From an uncultured Geobacter sp. (lineage in GTDB: Bacteria; Desulfobacterota; Desulfuromonadia; Geobacterales; CAIOGM01), in NCBI GenBank assembly GCA_903902855.1, contig CAIUWK010000047.1:1-54087 (forward strand): DNA of 54,087 bases. The letters run 5' to 3'. This document shows positions 1 through 8,845 of the stretch, piece after piece (the first letter of the stretch is position 1; the number at the start of each line of letters is the position of its first letter). A program made the position numbers and the translations under genes. The notes under the pieces are model-generated. The model made no database searches. It had not been told where the DNA came from and worked only from the letters and a program-made list of their open reading frames with translations.

Positions 1-2026
1 GCAGAAACAGTTGCGGGTCACCCTGGGCGGAGCCGATCACGGCGGGGTGACTGTTCATCTGGTAAGCAGCAATGGCGGCATCCTGAAACTGTCGACCAGC
101 GCCACGGTTGCCGGCTCAGCAGCGATCGACATCCCCATCGCTGACGGCTCAACCTCTGCCGACTTCTACGCACAGGGGGTTCGTAATGCTACCGGTGACG
201 TCACCGTCACCGCCACCCAGGCGCTGTTCACCAGCGGTAATGTTTCTATCAAGGTTGTTCAGCCGGTCTTTGTGTTGGGCGGTCTGCCGGTCAGCACAAC
301 CTCGCTGTCTGCGAATGATCCTTTCTATGCCTATGCCTACATTCTGAATGCGGCGGGCACCGCTGTTCAAACCACCCAGGAGGTGAGCGCCGAAGGAGCG
401 TTGCCGGTCACCTTCACCAGCAGTGACGGAGGTGTGGGGCAGATAGCCAAAACCGGGACCACAGCCGCTTCCGTAACCATCACCATGGCTGTAGGCGCCA
501 CATTCACACCGACATCGGTAGCGGCAGGCGGGGTAGCTTTTGATCCGATGGCCGGCGGCAGCACCACGGTTTCGGTCTCGGCGTCGGGCTTCAACAATGT
601 CTGGAGTGCGGCATCCCAGGCAGTCACCGTAACCCAGCCGGACATAACCATCACCGACCCGTGGCAGGGCTACTACCGTGTTGGCGGTGGATTGCAGAAA
701 CAGTTGCGGGTCACCCTGGGCGGAGCCAATCACGGCGGGGTCACTGTTCATCTGGAAAGCAGCAATGGCGGCATCCTGAAACTGTCGACCAGCGCCACGG
801 TTGCCGGCTCGGCAGCGATCGACATCCCCATCGCTGACGGCTCAACCTATGCCGACTTCTACGCACAGGGAGTTCGTAATGCTACCGGTGATGCCACCGT
901 CACCGCCACTCAGGCGCTGTTCACCAGCGGTAATGTTTCTATCAAGGTTGTTCAGCCGGTCTTCACGTTGAACGGTCTGCCGGCCAGCACGACCTCGCTG
1001 TCTGTAAATGATCCTTTCTATGCCTATGCCTACATTCTGAATACGGCGGGTACAGCTCTTCAAACCCCGCAGGAAGTGAGCGCCGAAGGAGCGTTGGCGG
1101 TCACCTTCACCAGCAGTAATTCAGGTGTGGGGCAGATAGCCAAAACCGGGACCACAGCTGCTTCCGTAACCATCACCATGGCCGTAGGCGCCACATACAC
1201 TCCGACATCGGTAGCGGCTGGTGGGGTAGCCTTTGATCCGATGGCCGGCGGTAGCACCACGGTTTCTGTCTCGGCGTCGGGCTTCAACAATGCCTGGAGC
1301 GCGGCATCCCAGGCGGTCACCGTCACCCAGCCGGACATAACCATCACCGACCCGTGGCAGGGCTACTACCGTGTTGGCGGTGGATTGCAGAAACAGTTGC
1401 GGGTCACCCTGGGCGGAGCCAATCACGGCGGGGTAACTGTCCGTGTGGCCAGCAGTGAAACCACAAAACTTCTTATATCAGTAAATGCTGCTACGCCGGG
1501 GACCTCTTTCATCGACATCCCCATCGCCGACGGATCAACTTATGCCGACTTCTACGTACAAGGGGTTCTCAATGCTACCGGTGACGCCACCGTCACCGCC
1601 ACCCAGGCGCTGTTTACCAGCGGTAATGTTTCTATCAAGGTCGTTCAGCCGGTCTTTGTGTTGAGCGGTCTGGCGGACAGCACGACCTCGCTGTCTGCGA
1701 ATGACCCTTTCTATGCCTATGCCTACATTCTGAATGCGGCGGGCACAGCTGTCCAAACCACCCAGGAAGTGAGCGCCGTAGGAGCGTTGGCGGTCACCTT
1801 CACCAGCAGTGACGGAGGTGTGGGGCAGATAGCCAAAACCGGTACCACAGCCGCTTCCGTAACCATCACCATGGCCGTAGGCGCCATATACACACCGACA
1901 TCGGTAGCGGCTGGCGGGGTAGCCTTTGATCCAATGGCCGGTGGCAGCACCACGGTTTCGGTCTCAGCGCCGGGCTTCAACAATGCCTGGAGCGCGGCAT
2001 CCCAGACAGTTACGGTCACTCCGTAA
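1..2026 (+). repeat. Tandem 693-bp coding repeats (3 copies visible)
   Basis: The string GCAGAAACAGTTGCGGGTCA recurs at 1, 694 and 1387, giving an exact period of 693 bp (231 codons). The third unit is cut short by the stop codon at 2024-2026. Most differences between units are scattered substitutions. The largest divergent block is near 1440-1510 in unit 3. More units probably lie upstream of the window. Confidence 0.9.
2..2026 (+). CDS. Ig-like repeat surface protein, 3' part
   Basis: The reading frame is open at the left edge of the window, so this is the C-terminal part (about 674 residues) of a larger protein; the true start lies outside. It consists of three copies of a 231-residue unit. 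Each unit looks like two beta-rich, Ser/Thr/Ala/Val-rich Ig-like modules, for example one around the motif LRVTLGGANHGGVTV and one around SLSANDPFYAYAYILN. The third copy stops just before the DPWQGYYRVGGGLQKQ linker that joins the other copies. No membrane anchor, sorting signal or enzymatic motif is visible. Composition and architecture resemble large secreted adhesins or matrix proteins; that role is inferred. The copies are nearly identical, which suggests recent amplification or homogenisation. A terminator follows at 2084. Confidence 0.75.
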   Translation, partial: QKQLRVTLGGADHGGVTVHLVSSNGGILKLSTSATVAGSAAIDIPIADGSTSADFYAQGVRNATGDVTVTATQALFTSGNVSIKVVQPVFVLGGLPVSTTSLSANDPFYAYAYILNAAGTAVQTTQEVSAEGALPVTFTSSDGGVGQIAKTGTTAASVTITMAVGATFTPTSVAAGGVAFDPMAGGSTTVSVSASGFNNVWSAASQAVTVTQPDITITDPWQGYYRVGGGLQKQLRVTLGGANHGGVTVHLESSNGGILKLSTSATVAGSAAIDIPIADGSTYADFYAQGVRNATGDATVTATQALFTSGNVSIKVVQPVFTLNGLPASTTSLSVNDPFYAYAYILNTAGTALQTPQEVSAEGALAVTFTSSNSGVGQIAKTGTTAASVTITMAVGATYTPTSVAAGGVAFDPMAGGSTTVSVSASGFNNAWSAASQAVTVTQPDITITDPWQGYYRVGGGLQKQLRVTLGGANHGGVTVRVASSETTKLLISVNAATPGTSFIDIPIADGSTYADFYVQGVLNATGDATVTATQALFTSGNVSIKVVQPVFVLSGLADSTTSLSANDPFYAYAYILNAAGTAVQTTQEVSAVGALAVTFTSSDGGVGQIAKTGTTAASVTITMAVGAIYTPTSVAAGGVAFDPMAGGSTTVSVSAPGFNNAWSAASQTVTVTP

Positions 2027-2083
2027 CTGCGTTAGTCAGTCCGTGCCGGTTTTGCGGCCCTGTCCTTAACATTCTGCAGTGTA

Positions 2084-2120
2084 AACCTCCGAGGTTTTTG
2101 AATCCTCGGAGGTTTTTTTG
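2084..2120 (+). terminator. Rho-independent terminator of the repeat protein gene
   Basis: ACCTCCGAGG (2085-2094) pairs with CCTCGGAGGT (2104-2113) around a 9-base loop and is followed by a run of seven T. It sits 58 bases after the stop codon of the repeat protein. Confidence 0.85.
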
Positions 2121-2336
2121 TTATTGATGTCATCTTGATCGATCTGGAGGAACGCAGGGCGTGGATTCCGGCAATATTCGATAATCCACGGTTTGTTTGT
2201 CAGGGGTTTTTTTGTGGGCAAGTAGCGGGAATAGTCTTTAATTATACGATTGGTACGTTAGTGCTACCGTTAGCCAGGTTTCGGACAACCCATGGTAATT
2301 GTTATGCCGTTTTTTGATCCAGCGATGACTCTTCTT
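2121..2336. other. Intergenic stretch with no recognised feature
   Basis: Between the terminator and the end of the convergent MaoC-like gene I see no RNA gene or repeat. The short open frame at 2135-2317 has no ribosome binding site or protein-like composition, and I do not call it. Confidence 0.5.
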
Positions 2337-2822
2337 CTATTTTTCCTGCGGATAGACCCGCGCCACGAACTCAGCAACACAGGCTGGCTTCTCCACTCCT
2401 TCTATCTCCACAGTGTACTTATGGATGATCTGGACCCCCGTTCCCACCTTCTCCACCTCCAGCAGCAGGGTCCTTGCCCTGATCCGGGAATTGACGATGA
2501 CCGGGGCCGGATACCTGACCCGGTTCAGGCCATAGTTCACACGGTAACTCATTCCCGGATAGTTCTTCTGGAAAAAATCGGGATGGTTGCTCTCAGTGAG
2601 GGAGGGGAGGAGCGAGAGGGTCAGATAGCCGTGGGCCACGGTGGCGCCGTAGGGGGAGTCATGGGCGGCCCGTTGGGGATCGGTGTGAATCCATTGGATG
2701 TCGCCGGTAACCTGGGCAAACCGGTTGATCAGTTCCTGATCAACGGTGAGCCAGGCCCCCACGTGGATTTCCACCCCCAGGTTCGGGGTCAGGAAAGAGA
2801 TGAGATCGTCGGCGGGGGTCAT
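2337..2822 (-). CDS. MaoC/NodN-like hotdog hydratase
   Basis: This 161-residue protein has the MaoC/R-specific enoyl-CoA hydratase signature: the segment [15 protein letters not shown] (about residues 34-48) carries the usual Asp and His of the hydratase active site, followed by [17 protein letters not shown]. Members hydrate trans-2-enoyl-CoA thioesters or related acyl substrates in the cytoplasm; the substrate here cannot be told from sequence. Length fits a single-hotdog NodN-type protein. Its ATG overlaps the stop codon of the upstream radical SAM gene (ATGA at 2819-2822), so the two are probably translated as a pair. The pairing is unusual, and no fatty-acid or polyhydroxyalkanoate gene is nearby. 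Confidence 0.85.
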   Translation of the reverse strand: MTPADDLISFLTPNLGVEIHVGAWLTVDQELINRFAQVTGDIQWIHTDPQRAAHDSPYGATVAHGYLTLSLLPSLTESNHPDFFQKNYPGMSYRVNYGLNRVRYPAPVIVNSRIRARTLLLEVEKVGTGVQIIHKYTVEIEGVEKPACVAEFVARVYPQEK

Positions 2823-3889
2823 GATTTTTGTTGTAACTTGATGGGGACGTAGTTACAGAACGGCTCCTCTTCCATGTAGTCGCCATGGACCGCATCGGCC
2901 CGGGCCCGACAGCCGCCGCAGACGTTGATGAACTCGCACTCGCCGCACTTCCCCTTGTAGGCTTTGAAATCCCGCAGGTTCTTGAAGATCTCCGAATTCT
3001 CCCAAATCTCCCGGAAGGGGGTGGTTTTGACGTTGCCGGCGGTGCGGTGAAAGTAGGAGCAGGGCTTCACATTGCCGAAACAGTCGATGAGGCAGATGGA
3101 CTGGGCCGCGATGCACCCCTTCCCCCCCCCCGTGGAGAAGGTCAGGGAGCGGCGCTGGAACTGCACCCCCTCGGCCTTGGCCTTCTGGGGAACGATCCGG
3201 TAGTAGTGGGGGGCGCAGGTGGGGCGCATGAGGATATCATCTTCCTGCTTTTCCTGCTGGTAGTGCCAGTCCAGGATCTCCTCGTAGTCCTCCTTGGAGA
3301 TCAACTCGCTCATGATATCCTCGCCACGGCCGGTGGGGACGATCATGAACATGTACCAGGCGGTTGCCCCCAGGGACTTGGCCACCTTGAAGGTATCGGC
3401 GATGTCGTGCTGGTTCCGCTTGGTAAAGGAGGAGTTGATGAGAAACTTCTGGCCATGCTTCCGGAAGAGTTCCGCGGCGTTGAGCACCCCCTGAAAGGCA
3501 CCGGGGGAGGAGCGGAAATCGTCGTGAACCGCGGCGGTGGAACCGTCCAGGGAGAGGGAGACCATCTTGATGTCGGCCTTCTTCATCTTCTCGCAGACCT
3601 CGTCGGTGACCAGGGCGCCGTTACTGGCCATACAGATCCGCAACCCCAGTGACGTGCCGTACTCTGCCAGTTGGAAGATGTCCGGTCGCATGAGCGGTTC
3701 TCCACCGGAGAGGACCACCACCGGTTTGGAAAAATCGGCGATCTCCTTCAGGAGGTTCTTTCCCTCTTCCGTGGTGAAGTCCCCCTCGGAGGAGAGCAAA
3801 TCCGAAGAACAGCGGCAGTGGACGCACTTCAAATTACACTTCTGCGTGGTCTCCCACGCGATCCATTTGGGAATATATTCTTCGGCCAT
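2819..3889 (-). CDS. Radical SAM/SPASM enzyme, AhbD/NirJ-like
   Basis: A 356-residue radical SAM protein. CNLKCVHC (residues 18-25) is the CxxxCxxC motif that binds the SAM-cleaving 4Fe-4S cluster, and [13 protein letters not shown] is the glycine-rich SAM segment. The C-terminal third has the cysteine set of a SPASM domain ([32 protein letters not shown]) for auxiliary clusters. The segment [11 protein letters not shown] resembles the heme-modifying AhbD/NirJ group, so heme or heme d1 biosynthesis, or peptide maturation, are the leading possibilities. This is family-level inference. I chose the ATG at 3889 because GGAG lies just upstream and conservation begins there; a longer open frame to 3970 runs into a repeat element. 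The gene is coupled to the MaoC-like gene by a 4-base overlap. Confidence 0.82.
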   Translation of the reverse strand: MAEEYIPKWIAWETTQKCNLKCVHCRCSSDLLSSEGDFTTEEGKNLLKEIADFSKPVVVLSGGEPLMRPDIFQLAEYGTSLGLRICMASNGALVTDEVCEKMKKADIKMVSLSLDGSTAAVHDDFRSSPGAFQGVLNAAELFRKHGQKFLINSSFTKRNQHDIADTFKVAKSLGATAWYMFMIVPTGRGEDIMSELISKEDYEEILDWHYQQEKQEDDILMRPTCAPHYYRIVPQKAKAEGVQFQRRSLTFSTGGGKGCIAAQSICLIDCFGNVKPCSYFHRTAGNVKTTPFREIWENSEIFKNLRDFKAYKGKCGECEFINVCGGCRARADAVHGDYMEEEPFCNYVPIKLQQKS

Positions 3890-3926
3890 GATATCTCCGT
3901 TGGTGGTGATGGAGTGATGATAATGC

Positions 3927-4045
3927 GTAACGACACGGGTTGATAGGCTGAAGACTATCCGGAAAATCACTGCAAAATTAATACAGGCGACTTGTACGAG
4001 ACGAGTTTAACCTTCAGCCTTCAGCCTCAAGACCTGAGAAGTTAC
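3927..4045. repeat. Family A palindromic element, copy A1
   Basis: A roughly 119-bp element runs from GTAAC to GTTAC. The left arm contains GGTTGATAGGCTGAAGACT, and the right arm contains TTTAACCTTCAGCCTTCAGC with CTGAGAAGTTAC at the end. The core (CTGCAAAATTAATACAGGCG) matches copy A2 at 32882-33011 with few changes. It occupies the upstream region of the radical SAM gene, so the promoter of that gene must lie in or beyond it. Confidence 0.8.
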
Positions 4046-4143
4046 GATATTACTATGGTTCCCGGAACAAAGACAAGAAGATTAAAATTGTGGGGTTCTC
4101 TGCGTGACATGTTGCGCGTGTGACGAGGGGGGAAGGGAAAGAA

Positions 4144-4166
4144 GGGGCACGGCATTGCCGTGCCCC
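4144..4166 (-). terminator. Hairpin terminator after the response regulator
   Basis: GGGGCACGGCA and TGCCGTGCCCC form an 11-bp stem with almost no loop. On the minus strand it lies 11 bases beyond the regulator stop codon and is followed by a pyrimidine-rich tract rather than a pure T run. It probably ends the minus-strand transcript. Confidence 0.6.
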
Positions 4167-4177
4167 GGTTGGGCAGG

Positions 4178-4873
4178 TTACTCTTCGTCTCTCAGGATGT
4201 AGCCGACACCGCGGACGGTGTGGATCAGCTTCTTTTCTGCTTCGCGGTCGATCTTCTTCCGGAGATAGTTCACGTAGACGTCGATGATGTTGGTGAAGCT
4301 GTCGAAGGTATAATCCCAGACATGCTCGGCGATCATGGTCCGGGTCAGGACCTGGTTGGGATTGCGGACCAGGTATTCCAGAAGCGCATACTCCTTGGCG
4401 GTGAGGTCGATCTCTTTCTCGGCGCGCCAGACCTTGTGTGTGACCGGGTCGAGGCGGAGGTCGGCAAAACGGATCTCGGCGCCACGGTCAAATTCGCTTC
4501 TCCGGAGCAGGGCCCGGACCCTGGCCAGCAGTTCGGCAAAGGCGAAGGGCTTGGTGAGGTAGTCGTCGGAACCGGAATCGAGACCGGCCACGATGTCCTC
4601 CACCTCATTCTTGGCGGTGAGCATCAGCACCGGGGTCAGTACCTTCCTGGCCCGCAGTTCTTTCATGATGGTTACGCCATCCATTTTGGGGAGCATGACG
4701 TCCAGGATGATCAGGTCGAAGGATTTCTCCGAGGCCGTGGCGAGCCCTTCTTCGCCGTCGTGGATGGTCACTACTTCATACTTCTCTTCTTCAAGGCCGC
4801 GCTTGATGAAGCTTGCTACCTTCTTCTCATCTTCCACTACCAGAATTTTCATGTCGCTTTCCTTTCGTGCCAT
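4178..4873 (-). CDS. OmpR-family response regulator
   Basis: A 231-residue two-component regulator. The receiver domain (about residues 8-122) has the acidic pair in VVEDE, the phospho-acceptor Asp in LIILDVMLP (residue 58), the conserved Thr in LMLTAKN and the Lys in YLTKPF. The C-terminal winged-helix DNA-binding domain ends with VNYLRKKID and HTVRGVGYIL, typical of the OmpR/PhoB class. No histidine kinase gene is adjacent, so it is an orphan in this window and its signal is unknown. Two starts are possible: ATG 4873, with GGAGG 10 bases upstream, and ATG 4852 (MKILVVEDE), with AGGA 7 bases upstream. I keep the longer one. ppsR lies upstream on the same strand, 28 bases away, so the two may be co-transcribed. 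Confidence 0.9.
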   Translation of the reverse strand: MARKESDMKILVVEDEKKVASFIKRGLEEEKYEVVTIHDGEEGLATASEKSFDLIILDVMLPKMDGVTIMKELRARKVLTPVLMLTAKNEVEDIVAGLDSGSDDYLTKPFAFAELLARVRALLRRSEFDRGAEIRFADLRLDPVTHKVWRAEKEIDLTAKEYALLEYLVRNPNQVLTRTMIAEHVWDYTFDSFTNIIDVYVNYLRKKIDREAEKKLIHTVRGVGYILRDEE

Positions 4874-4901
4874 CTGTGGGATTCCTCCGTGCGAGAGATA
4901 G

Positions 4902-5714
4902 TCAATAACTACCCGGGTTGAGATTTCGTTTTCTCAGGATTTCCGAAGCCGATTCTTCCACTGATTTACGCGTTACGTCGATGACCAGCCAACTGGGGTT
5001 GGCCCGGTAGAGACGACGGCAGAAGGTCATCTCCTCTTCCACCCGTTCGAAATCGCAGTAGCTGCTCCGTTCGGTCTGCCCCATGGAGCGCAACCGCTCC
5101 CTCCTGATTTCTATGAGCCGGTTGGGATCGATGAGCAGGGCGATGATCTTCTTCTGGTCAACCTCTTTCAGTTCCGTCGGCGGCTCGATCCCCATGACCA
5201 AGGGGACGTTGGCGGTCTTGTACCCCCGGTGCGCCAGATACATGGAGAGTGGGGTCTTGGAGGTCCGGGAGATCCCCACCAGGATGAGGTCCGCCTTGGC
5301 AATGGCGCTGACCCCCTGGCCGTCGTCGTGCTGGACCGTGAAGTTTACCGCCTCGATCCGTTTGTAGTAATCGGCATCCAGCTGATACTGCAGACCCGGT
5401 TCCTGCCGCGGCGCCACCAGGAGAAATTCGGAGAGTTTGAAGAGGAGCGGCGTGATCAGGTCAAGGGTGATGATCTCGTTCTGCTCGCCCCAGGTGCGCA
5501 CCAGTTGGGAGAGGGCCGAGTCCACCAGGGTATAAACGACAATCCCCTTGACCAGAAGAACCTCATCCAGGGCGCGCTGCACGTACTGTCTGGTCCGGAG
5601 ACGGTTCAGAAGGTGCAGCTGATAATCCACATCCTTGAACTGTGACAGGGCGGCTCGAACGACCCGCTCCACGGTCTCACCGGTGGAGTCTGACAGGAGA
5701 AAAATATGTTGCAT
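4902..5714 (-). CDS. ppsR: Phosphoenolpyruvate synthase regulatory protein (kinase/pyrophosphorylase)
   Basis: This 270-residue protein matches the DUF299/PSRP family from its first residues (FLLSDSTGETVERVVRAAL). The P-loop-like segment is LVGISRTSKTPLSMYLAHRG. Family members inactivate PEP synthase or pyruvate phosphate dikinase by ADP-dependent threonine phosphorylation and reactivate it by phosphate-dependent dephosphorylation. They thereby set the flow from pyruvate to PEP, which matters for growth on acetate. The target enzyme is not in this window. GGAG lies 11 bases before the ATG. The gene is followed closely by the response regulator on the same strand. Confidence 0.92.
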   Translation of the reverse strand: MQHIFLLSDSTGETVERVVRAALSQFKDVDYQLHLLNRLRTRQYVQRALDEVLLVKGIVVYTLVDSALSQLVRTWGEQNEIITLDLITPLLFKLSEFLLVAPRQEPGLQYQLDADYYKRIEAVNFTVQHDDGQGVSAIAKADLILVGISRTSKTPLSMYLAHRGYKTANVPLVMGIEPPTELKEVDQKKIIALLIDPNRLIEIRRERLRSMGQTERSSYCDFERVEEEMTFCRRLYRANPSWLVIDVTRKSVEESASEILRKRNLNPGSY

Positions 5715-5839
5715 GGGTTACTATTCTCCGTTGAAACTCGGCAAGGGGGCGGTGATGCACACCCTTTGCAAGCTCTTCCGATGCTGTGGAACCTGACGTT
5801 CATGAATACTACACTATGTTGGATATTAAACGCAACAGA

Positions 5840-7018
5840 TTAATTCGGCTTCCTGCTGTTTTTAATAGCCTCCCGCAGCTCCGGAAAAAGTGCCAGATCG
5901 ATGGCCGTCAGAGCCATGGCCCGGGCCCCTTCCAAGACCGCCTCACCCCCCTGTTCCGAGCCGGCGGCAGCGGCAAAATCGGGGGTGTGAATATGAATTC
6001 CGTCCCCGATGGGGACATGGGGATGGATGGTGGGGACGATCTGGGAGACGTTGCCGATGTCCGATGATCCCCGCCCCCGGTCCGACGGGCTCTCCGCCTC
6101 TACCAGTCCCAGGAGGTGGAGCTGGGCTGTGTAGAGATCGGCAAAGGGCTCATTGACCAGAAACGGCGCCATGACCCGCGGTTCCTCTTCGATGGAGAGG
6201 GTGCACCCCGAGGCCAGTGCTCCCCCCTGGGCGCAGGCGATGACCCTTTCTTTCACCTCATGGAGCATGGCCAGATCTTCGGCACGGACGTAGAAATAAC
6301 AGGAGGCCCGGGCCGGGATGATGTTGGGGGCGATTCCGCCATCGGTAATGGTGCCGTGAACCCGGACATCCTGCCGGAATTGCTGGCGTAGGGCGTTGAT
6401 GGCGTTGAAGGTCTGAATGACTCCGTCCAGGGCGTTGATCCCCTCTTCCGGATAGGCCGCGGCATGGGCCGCCTTGCCGGAGAAGGTAAACCGGACCTTG
6501 GCCAGCCCCAGATAGAGTTTAGTCACCTTCCGGCGCGCCGAAGGGTGGACCATCATGGCAAAGTCGATGTCGCGGAAAAAGCCATGCCGGATGAGATCCA
6601 CCTTGCCGATCCCTTGCTCCTCGGCGGGGGTTCCCAGGACGACGATCCGGGCCGCGTCAGGTGGAAGGGTCTGCCGGAGGGCCAAGGCTCCCCCCAGCGC
6701 CGCAGCGGCGATGATGTTGTGGCCGCAGGCATGTCCCAGTTCCGGCAGTGCGTCCATCTCGGCCAGGAGGGCAATGACCGGACCCGAGGTGCCATGCTCC
6801 GCCCGAAAGGCGGTGGCCATGCCGGCAATCCCTCGTTGGACGGTGAATCCCCGGCGCTCCAGGGTGTCGGCCAGAAGGGCCGCGCTCCGGTGCTCGTTCA
6901 ACCCGGTTTCAGGGTTGGCGTGTAGTTCCCGGGCGATCCCCCTGAGGAGTTCGGCCTGCCGTGCCACCTGGGCCAGCGCCATACTCTTGAGATTATTTTG
7001 TTCCGGTGTCTGTCCCAT
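5840..7018 (-). CDS. M20-family amidohydrolase (amino acid/peptide deacylase)
   Basis: The protein belongs to the M20 metallopeptidase/amidohydrolase family (hippurate hydrolase, N-acyl amino acid hydrolase, AbgB types). Visible metal-site motifs are ALLAEMDALPE, then LGHACGHN, and GTPAEEQGIGKVDLI. A later segment, MMVHPSARRK, supplies another conserved His. It probably hydrolyses an amide such as an N-acyl amino acid in the cytoplasm; the substrate is not predictable. Length (about 392 residues) fits the family. The start is uncertain: GTG 7048, ATG 7018 (used here) and ATG 6985 are in frame and none has a strong ribosome binding site. It stands alone between divergent prmA and ppsR. Confidence 0.85.
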   Translation of the reverse strand: MGQTPEQNNLKSMALAQVARQAELLRGIARELHANPETGLNEHRSAALLADTLERRGFTVQRGIAGMATAFRAEHGTSGPVIALLAEMDALPELGHACGHNIIAAAALGGALALRQTLPPDAARIVVLGTPAEEQGIGKVDLIRHGFFRDIDFAMMVHPSARRKVTKLYLGLAKVRFTFSGKAAHAAAYPEEGINALDGVIQTFNAINALRQQFRQDVRVHGTITDGGIAPNIIPARASCYFYVRAEDLAMLHEVKERVIACAQGGALASGCTLSIEEEPRVMAPFLVNEPFADLYTAQLHLLGLVEAESPSDRGRGSSDIGNVSQIVPTIHPHVPIGDGIHIHTPDFAAAAGSEQGGEAVLEGARAMALTAIDLALFPELREAIKNSRKPN

Positions 7019-7139
7019 AATTCTAATGAGGACTACACCCGTTGCCACGGCTTGTCAAGGTTTTTATTGTGTTTACGCTACGGTTTTGCTACGGTAACCC
7101 GGCGATTTCGCCACCTGCTCATGAAAAAAAAGGATTGCC

Positions 7140-8081
7140 ATGACTCAACCCTGGGCCGAAGTAACGTGCCATGCCCCTGCCGCCGCCGATGACCTCCTCT
7201 CCTCCTACCTCGTGGAGCTTTCCGGGGTGGGGGTCTGCACCGAAAACCGGGAGGTAGACACCTTTTCCCTGGATGGACTGGACGACGGGCGGGAGTCGGT
7301 CGTTAAATCCTACTTTCCCGCCGACGACACTCTTCCCCTTCAGGTGGAACGGATCACGGCATACCTGGCGGAACTGGCTGCGGCCAACCCCGACTGGTCT
7401 TTTGCCGCTCCCGTTGTGACGCTCATCAGGCAGGAAGATTGGGCCCACACCTGGAAGGAGTATTTCAAGCCCTTTCGTGTGGGAGAGCGGTTGGTAGTCA
7501 AGCCGACCTGGGAGGAGTACGAGGCGAGGGAAGGGGATCTGATTCTGGAGATCGACCCGGGGATGGCCTTCGGCACCGGGAGCCACGAGACCACCAGGCT
7601 CTGTCTGGAAGCCCTCCAGGGGATCTGTTGCCGGAGCGGGGAGTTTGGCGGATTGACGTATCCTGACCCCGCTTCCTGCCTGGATGTGGGGACCGGTTCC
7701 GGTATCCTCGGCATCGGGGCGCTCAAGCTGGGTATCCCTTGGGTGGTGGGGATCGATATCGACGGCGAGGCGGTGAAGGTGGCCGAGGAAAATGCCTCCC
7801 TCAACGGTGTGGCGGATGGGATGACGCTCTCCACGACCCCGCTGGAGCGAGTCACCGGCACCTTCCCGGTGGTGGTAGCCAATATTCTGGCAGAGGATCT
7901 GGCCCGGATGGCATCTCTTCTGGTGGAGCGGCTGGGAGCGGGAGGATTTCTCATCCTCTCCGGCATCCTCACCGTAAAAGAGCCGCTGGTGGTTGAGGGG
8001 TTTGCCCCCTTTGATCTTCTTCCTCTTTCCCCGGCCCGGGATGGGGAGTGGAGCTGCCTCGTCTACCGCCGCGTGGTCTGA
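7140..8081 (+). CDS. prmA: Ribosomal protein L11 methyltransferase
   Basis: A 313-residue SAM-dependent methyltransferase of the PrmA type, which trimethylates ribosomal protein L11. DPGMAFGTGSHETTRLCLEA is the signature before the fold, LDVGTGSGILGIGALKLG is the SAM-binding loop (motif I), and ANILAEDLARM matches the NILA motif of the active site. The N-terminal L11-recognition domain (about residues 1-110) is present. AAAAGGA lies 6 bases before the ATG. The stop codon overlaps the start of rsmE by one base, so the two rRNA/ribosome-modifying genes form an operon. Confidence 0.95.
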   Translation: MTQPWAEVTCHAPAAADDLLSSYLVELSGVGVCTENREVDTFSLDGLDDGRESVVKSYFPADDTLPLQVERITAYLAELAAANPDWSFAAPVVTLIRQEDWAHTWKEYFKPFRVGERLVVKPTWEEYEAREGDLILEIDPGMAFGTGSHETTRLCLEALQGICCRSGEFGGLTYPDPASCLDVGTGSGILGIGALKLGIPWVVGIDIDGEAVKVAEENASLNGVADGMTLSTTPLERVTGTFPVVVANILAEDLARMASLLVERLGAGGFLILSGILTVKEPLVVEGFAPFDLLPLSPARDGEWSCLVYRRVV

Positions 8082-8845
8082 TGCGACGATTTTTTATAGA
8101 GAGAAGCGCCATCACTGACGGGATCGCGGTCATCCAGGGGGAGCTCTTCCACCACCTCATCGCGGTGCTCCGCTGGAAAGTCGGCGCACCGCTGGCCCTG
8201 GCCGACGGCCTGGGGGGAGAGTATCACGGGGTCCTGACCTCCGTAGAAGGTGAACGGGCAGTCGTCACTATCCGGGAAACCTTTGTCGTTGCCTCCGGCG
8301 GGACAACCCCTGAGATAACCCTGCTCCAGGGGATACCCAAGGGGGATCGGATGGAGACAATCCTCCAGAAGGGGGCCGAGCTGGGGGCCGACCGTTTCGT
8401 CCCGGTGCTCACCTCCCGCGCCATCCCGCGTCTCTCCGGCGACAAGGCCGTGGAGCGGGTGCGGCGTTGGGGGCGGATCGTCGGTGAGGCGGCCCGTCAG
8501 TCCCGCAGCAGCCATATTCCGGAGGTGAGCGCCATCGTCACCCTGGCCGAGGCGTTGGCCGAGGCCCGGCAGGAGGTGAAACTGCTCCTCTGGGAAGGGG
8601 AGAGTGAGCGCGGTTTGCGGGATGTTCTGGAGTCACGTGCCTGTCCGGCATCGGTGGCGCTCCTGGTGGGGCCGGAGGGGGGATTTTCACCGGAGGAGGC
8701 TCGGCAGGCGATGGTTGCGGGATTCATCCCGGTGACCCTGGGGACGCGTATCCTGCGCACTGAAACCGCCGGTCCGGCGGTGCTGGCTATACTTCAGTAC
8801 GTCTGGGGGGATCTGGGGGGGAGAGACACCGCTTCATCCTGCTGA
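8081..8845 (+). CDS. rsmE: 16S rRNA m3U1498 methyltransferase
   Basis: RsmE is a SPOUT-class methyltransferase that methylates N3 of U1498 in 16S rRNA. The start MRRFFIERSA is the usual RsmE beginning, and its ATG overlaps the prmA TGA by one base. The knotted SAM site is visible as LLVGPEGGFSPEEA and TLGTRILRTETAGPAVL near the C-terminus; ITLLQGIPKGDRMETILQKG is another conserved stretch. About 254 residues, normal for the family. The last 59 bases overlap the end of the convergent transglutaminase gene. Confidence 0.95.
   Translation: MRRFFIERSAITDGIAVIQGELFHHLIAVLRWKVGAPLALADGLGGEYHGVLTSVEGERAVVTIRETFVVASGGTTPEITLLQGIPKGDRMETILQKGAELGADRFVPVLTSRAIPRLSGDKAVERVRRWGRIVGEAARQSRSSHIPEVSAIVTLAEALAEARQEVKLLLWEGESERGLRDVLESRACPASVALLVGPEGGFSPEEARQAMVAGFIPVTLGTRILRTETAGPAVLAILQYVWGDLGGRDTASSC

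Noticed and set aside
2885..3652. Long open frame opposite the radical SAM gene
   Set aside because: It is antisense to a gene with clear family motifs and has shadow-type composition (Gly/Asp/Val/Leu-rich) with no recognisable domain.
4160..4921. 253-codon frame antisense to the response regulator
   Set aside because: Shadow of the real minus-strand gene; no motif or ribosome binding site.
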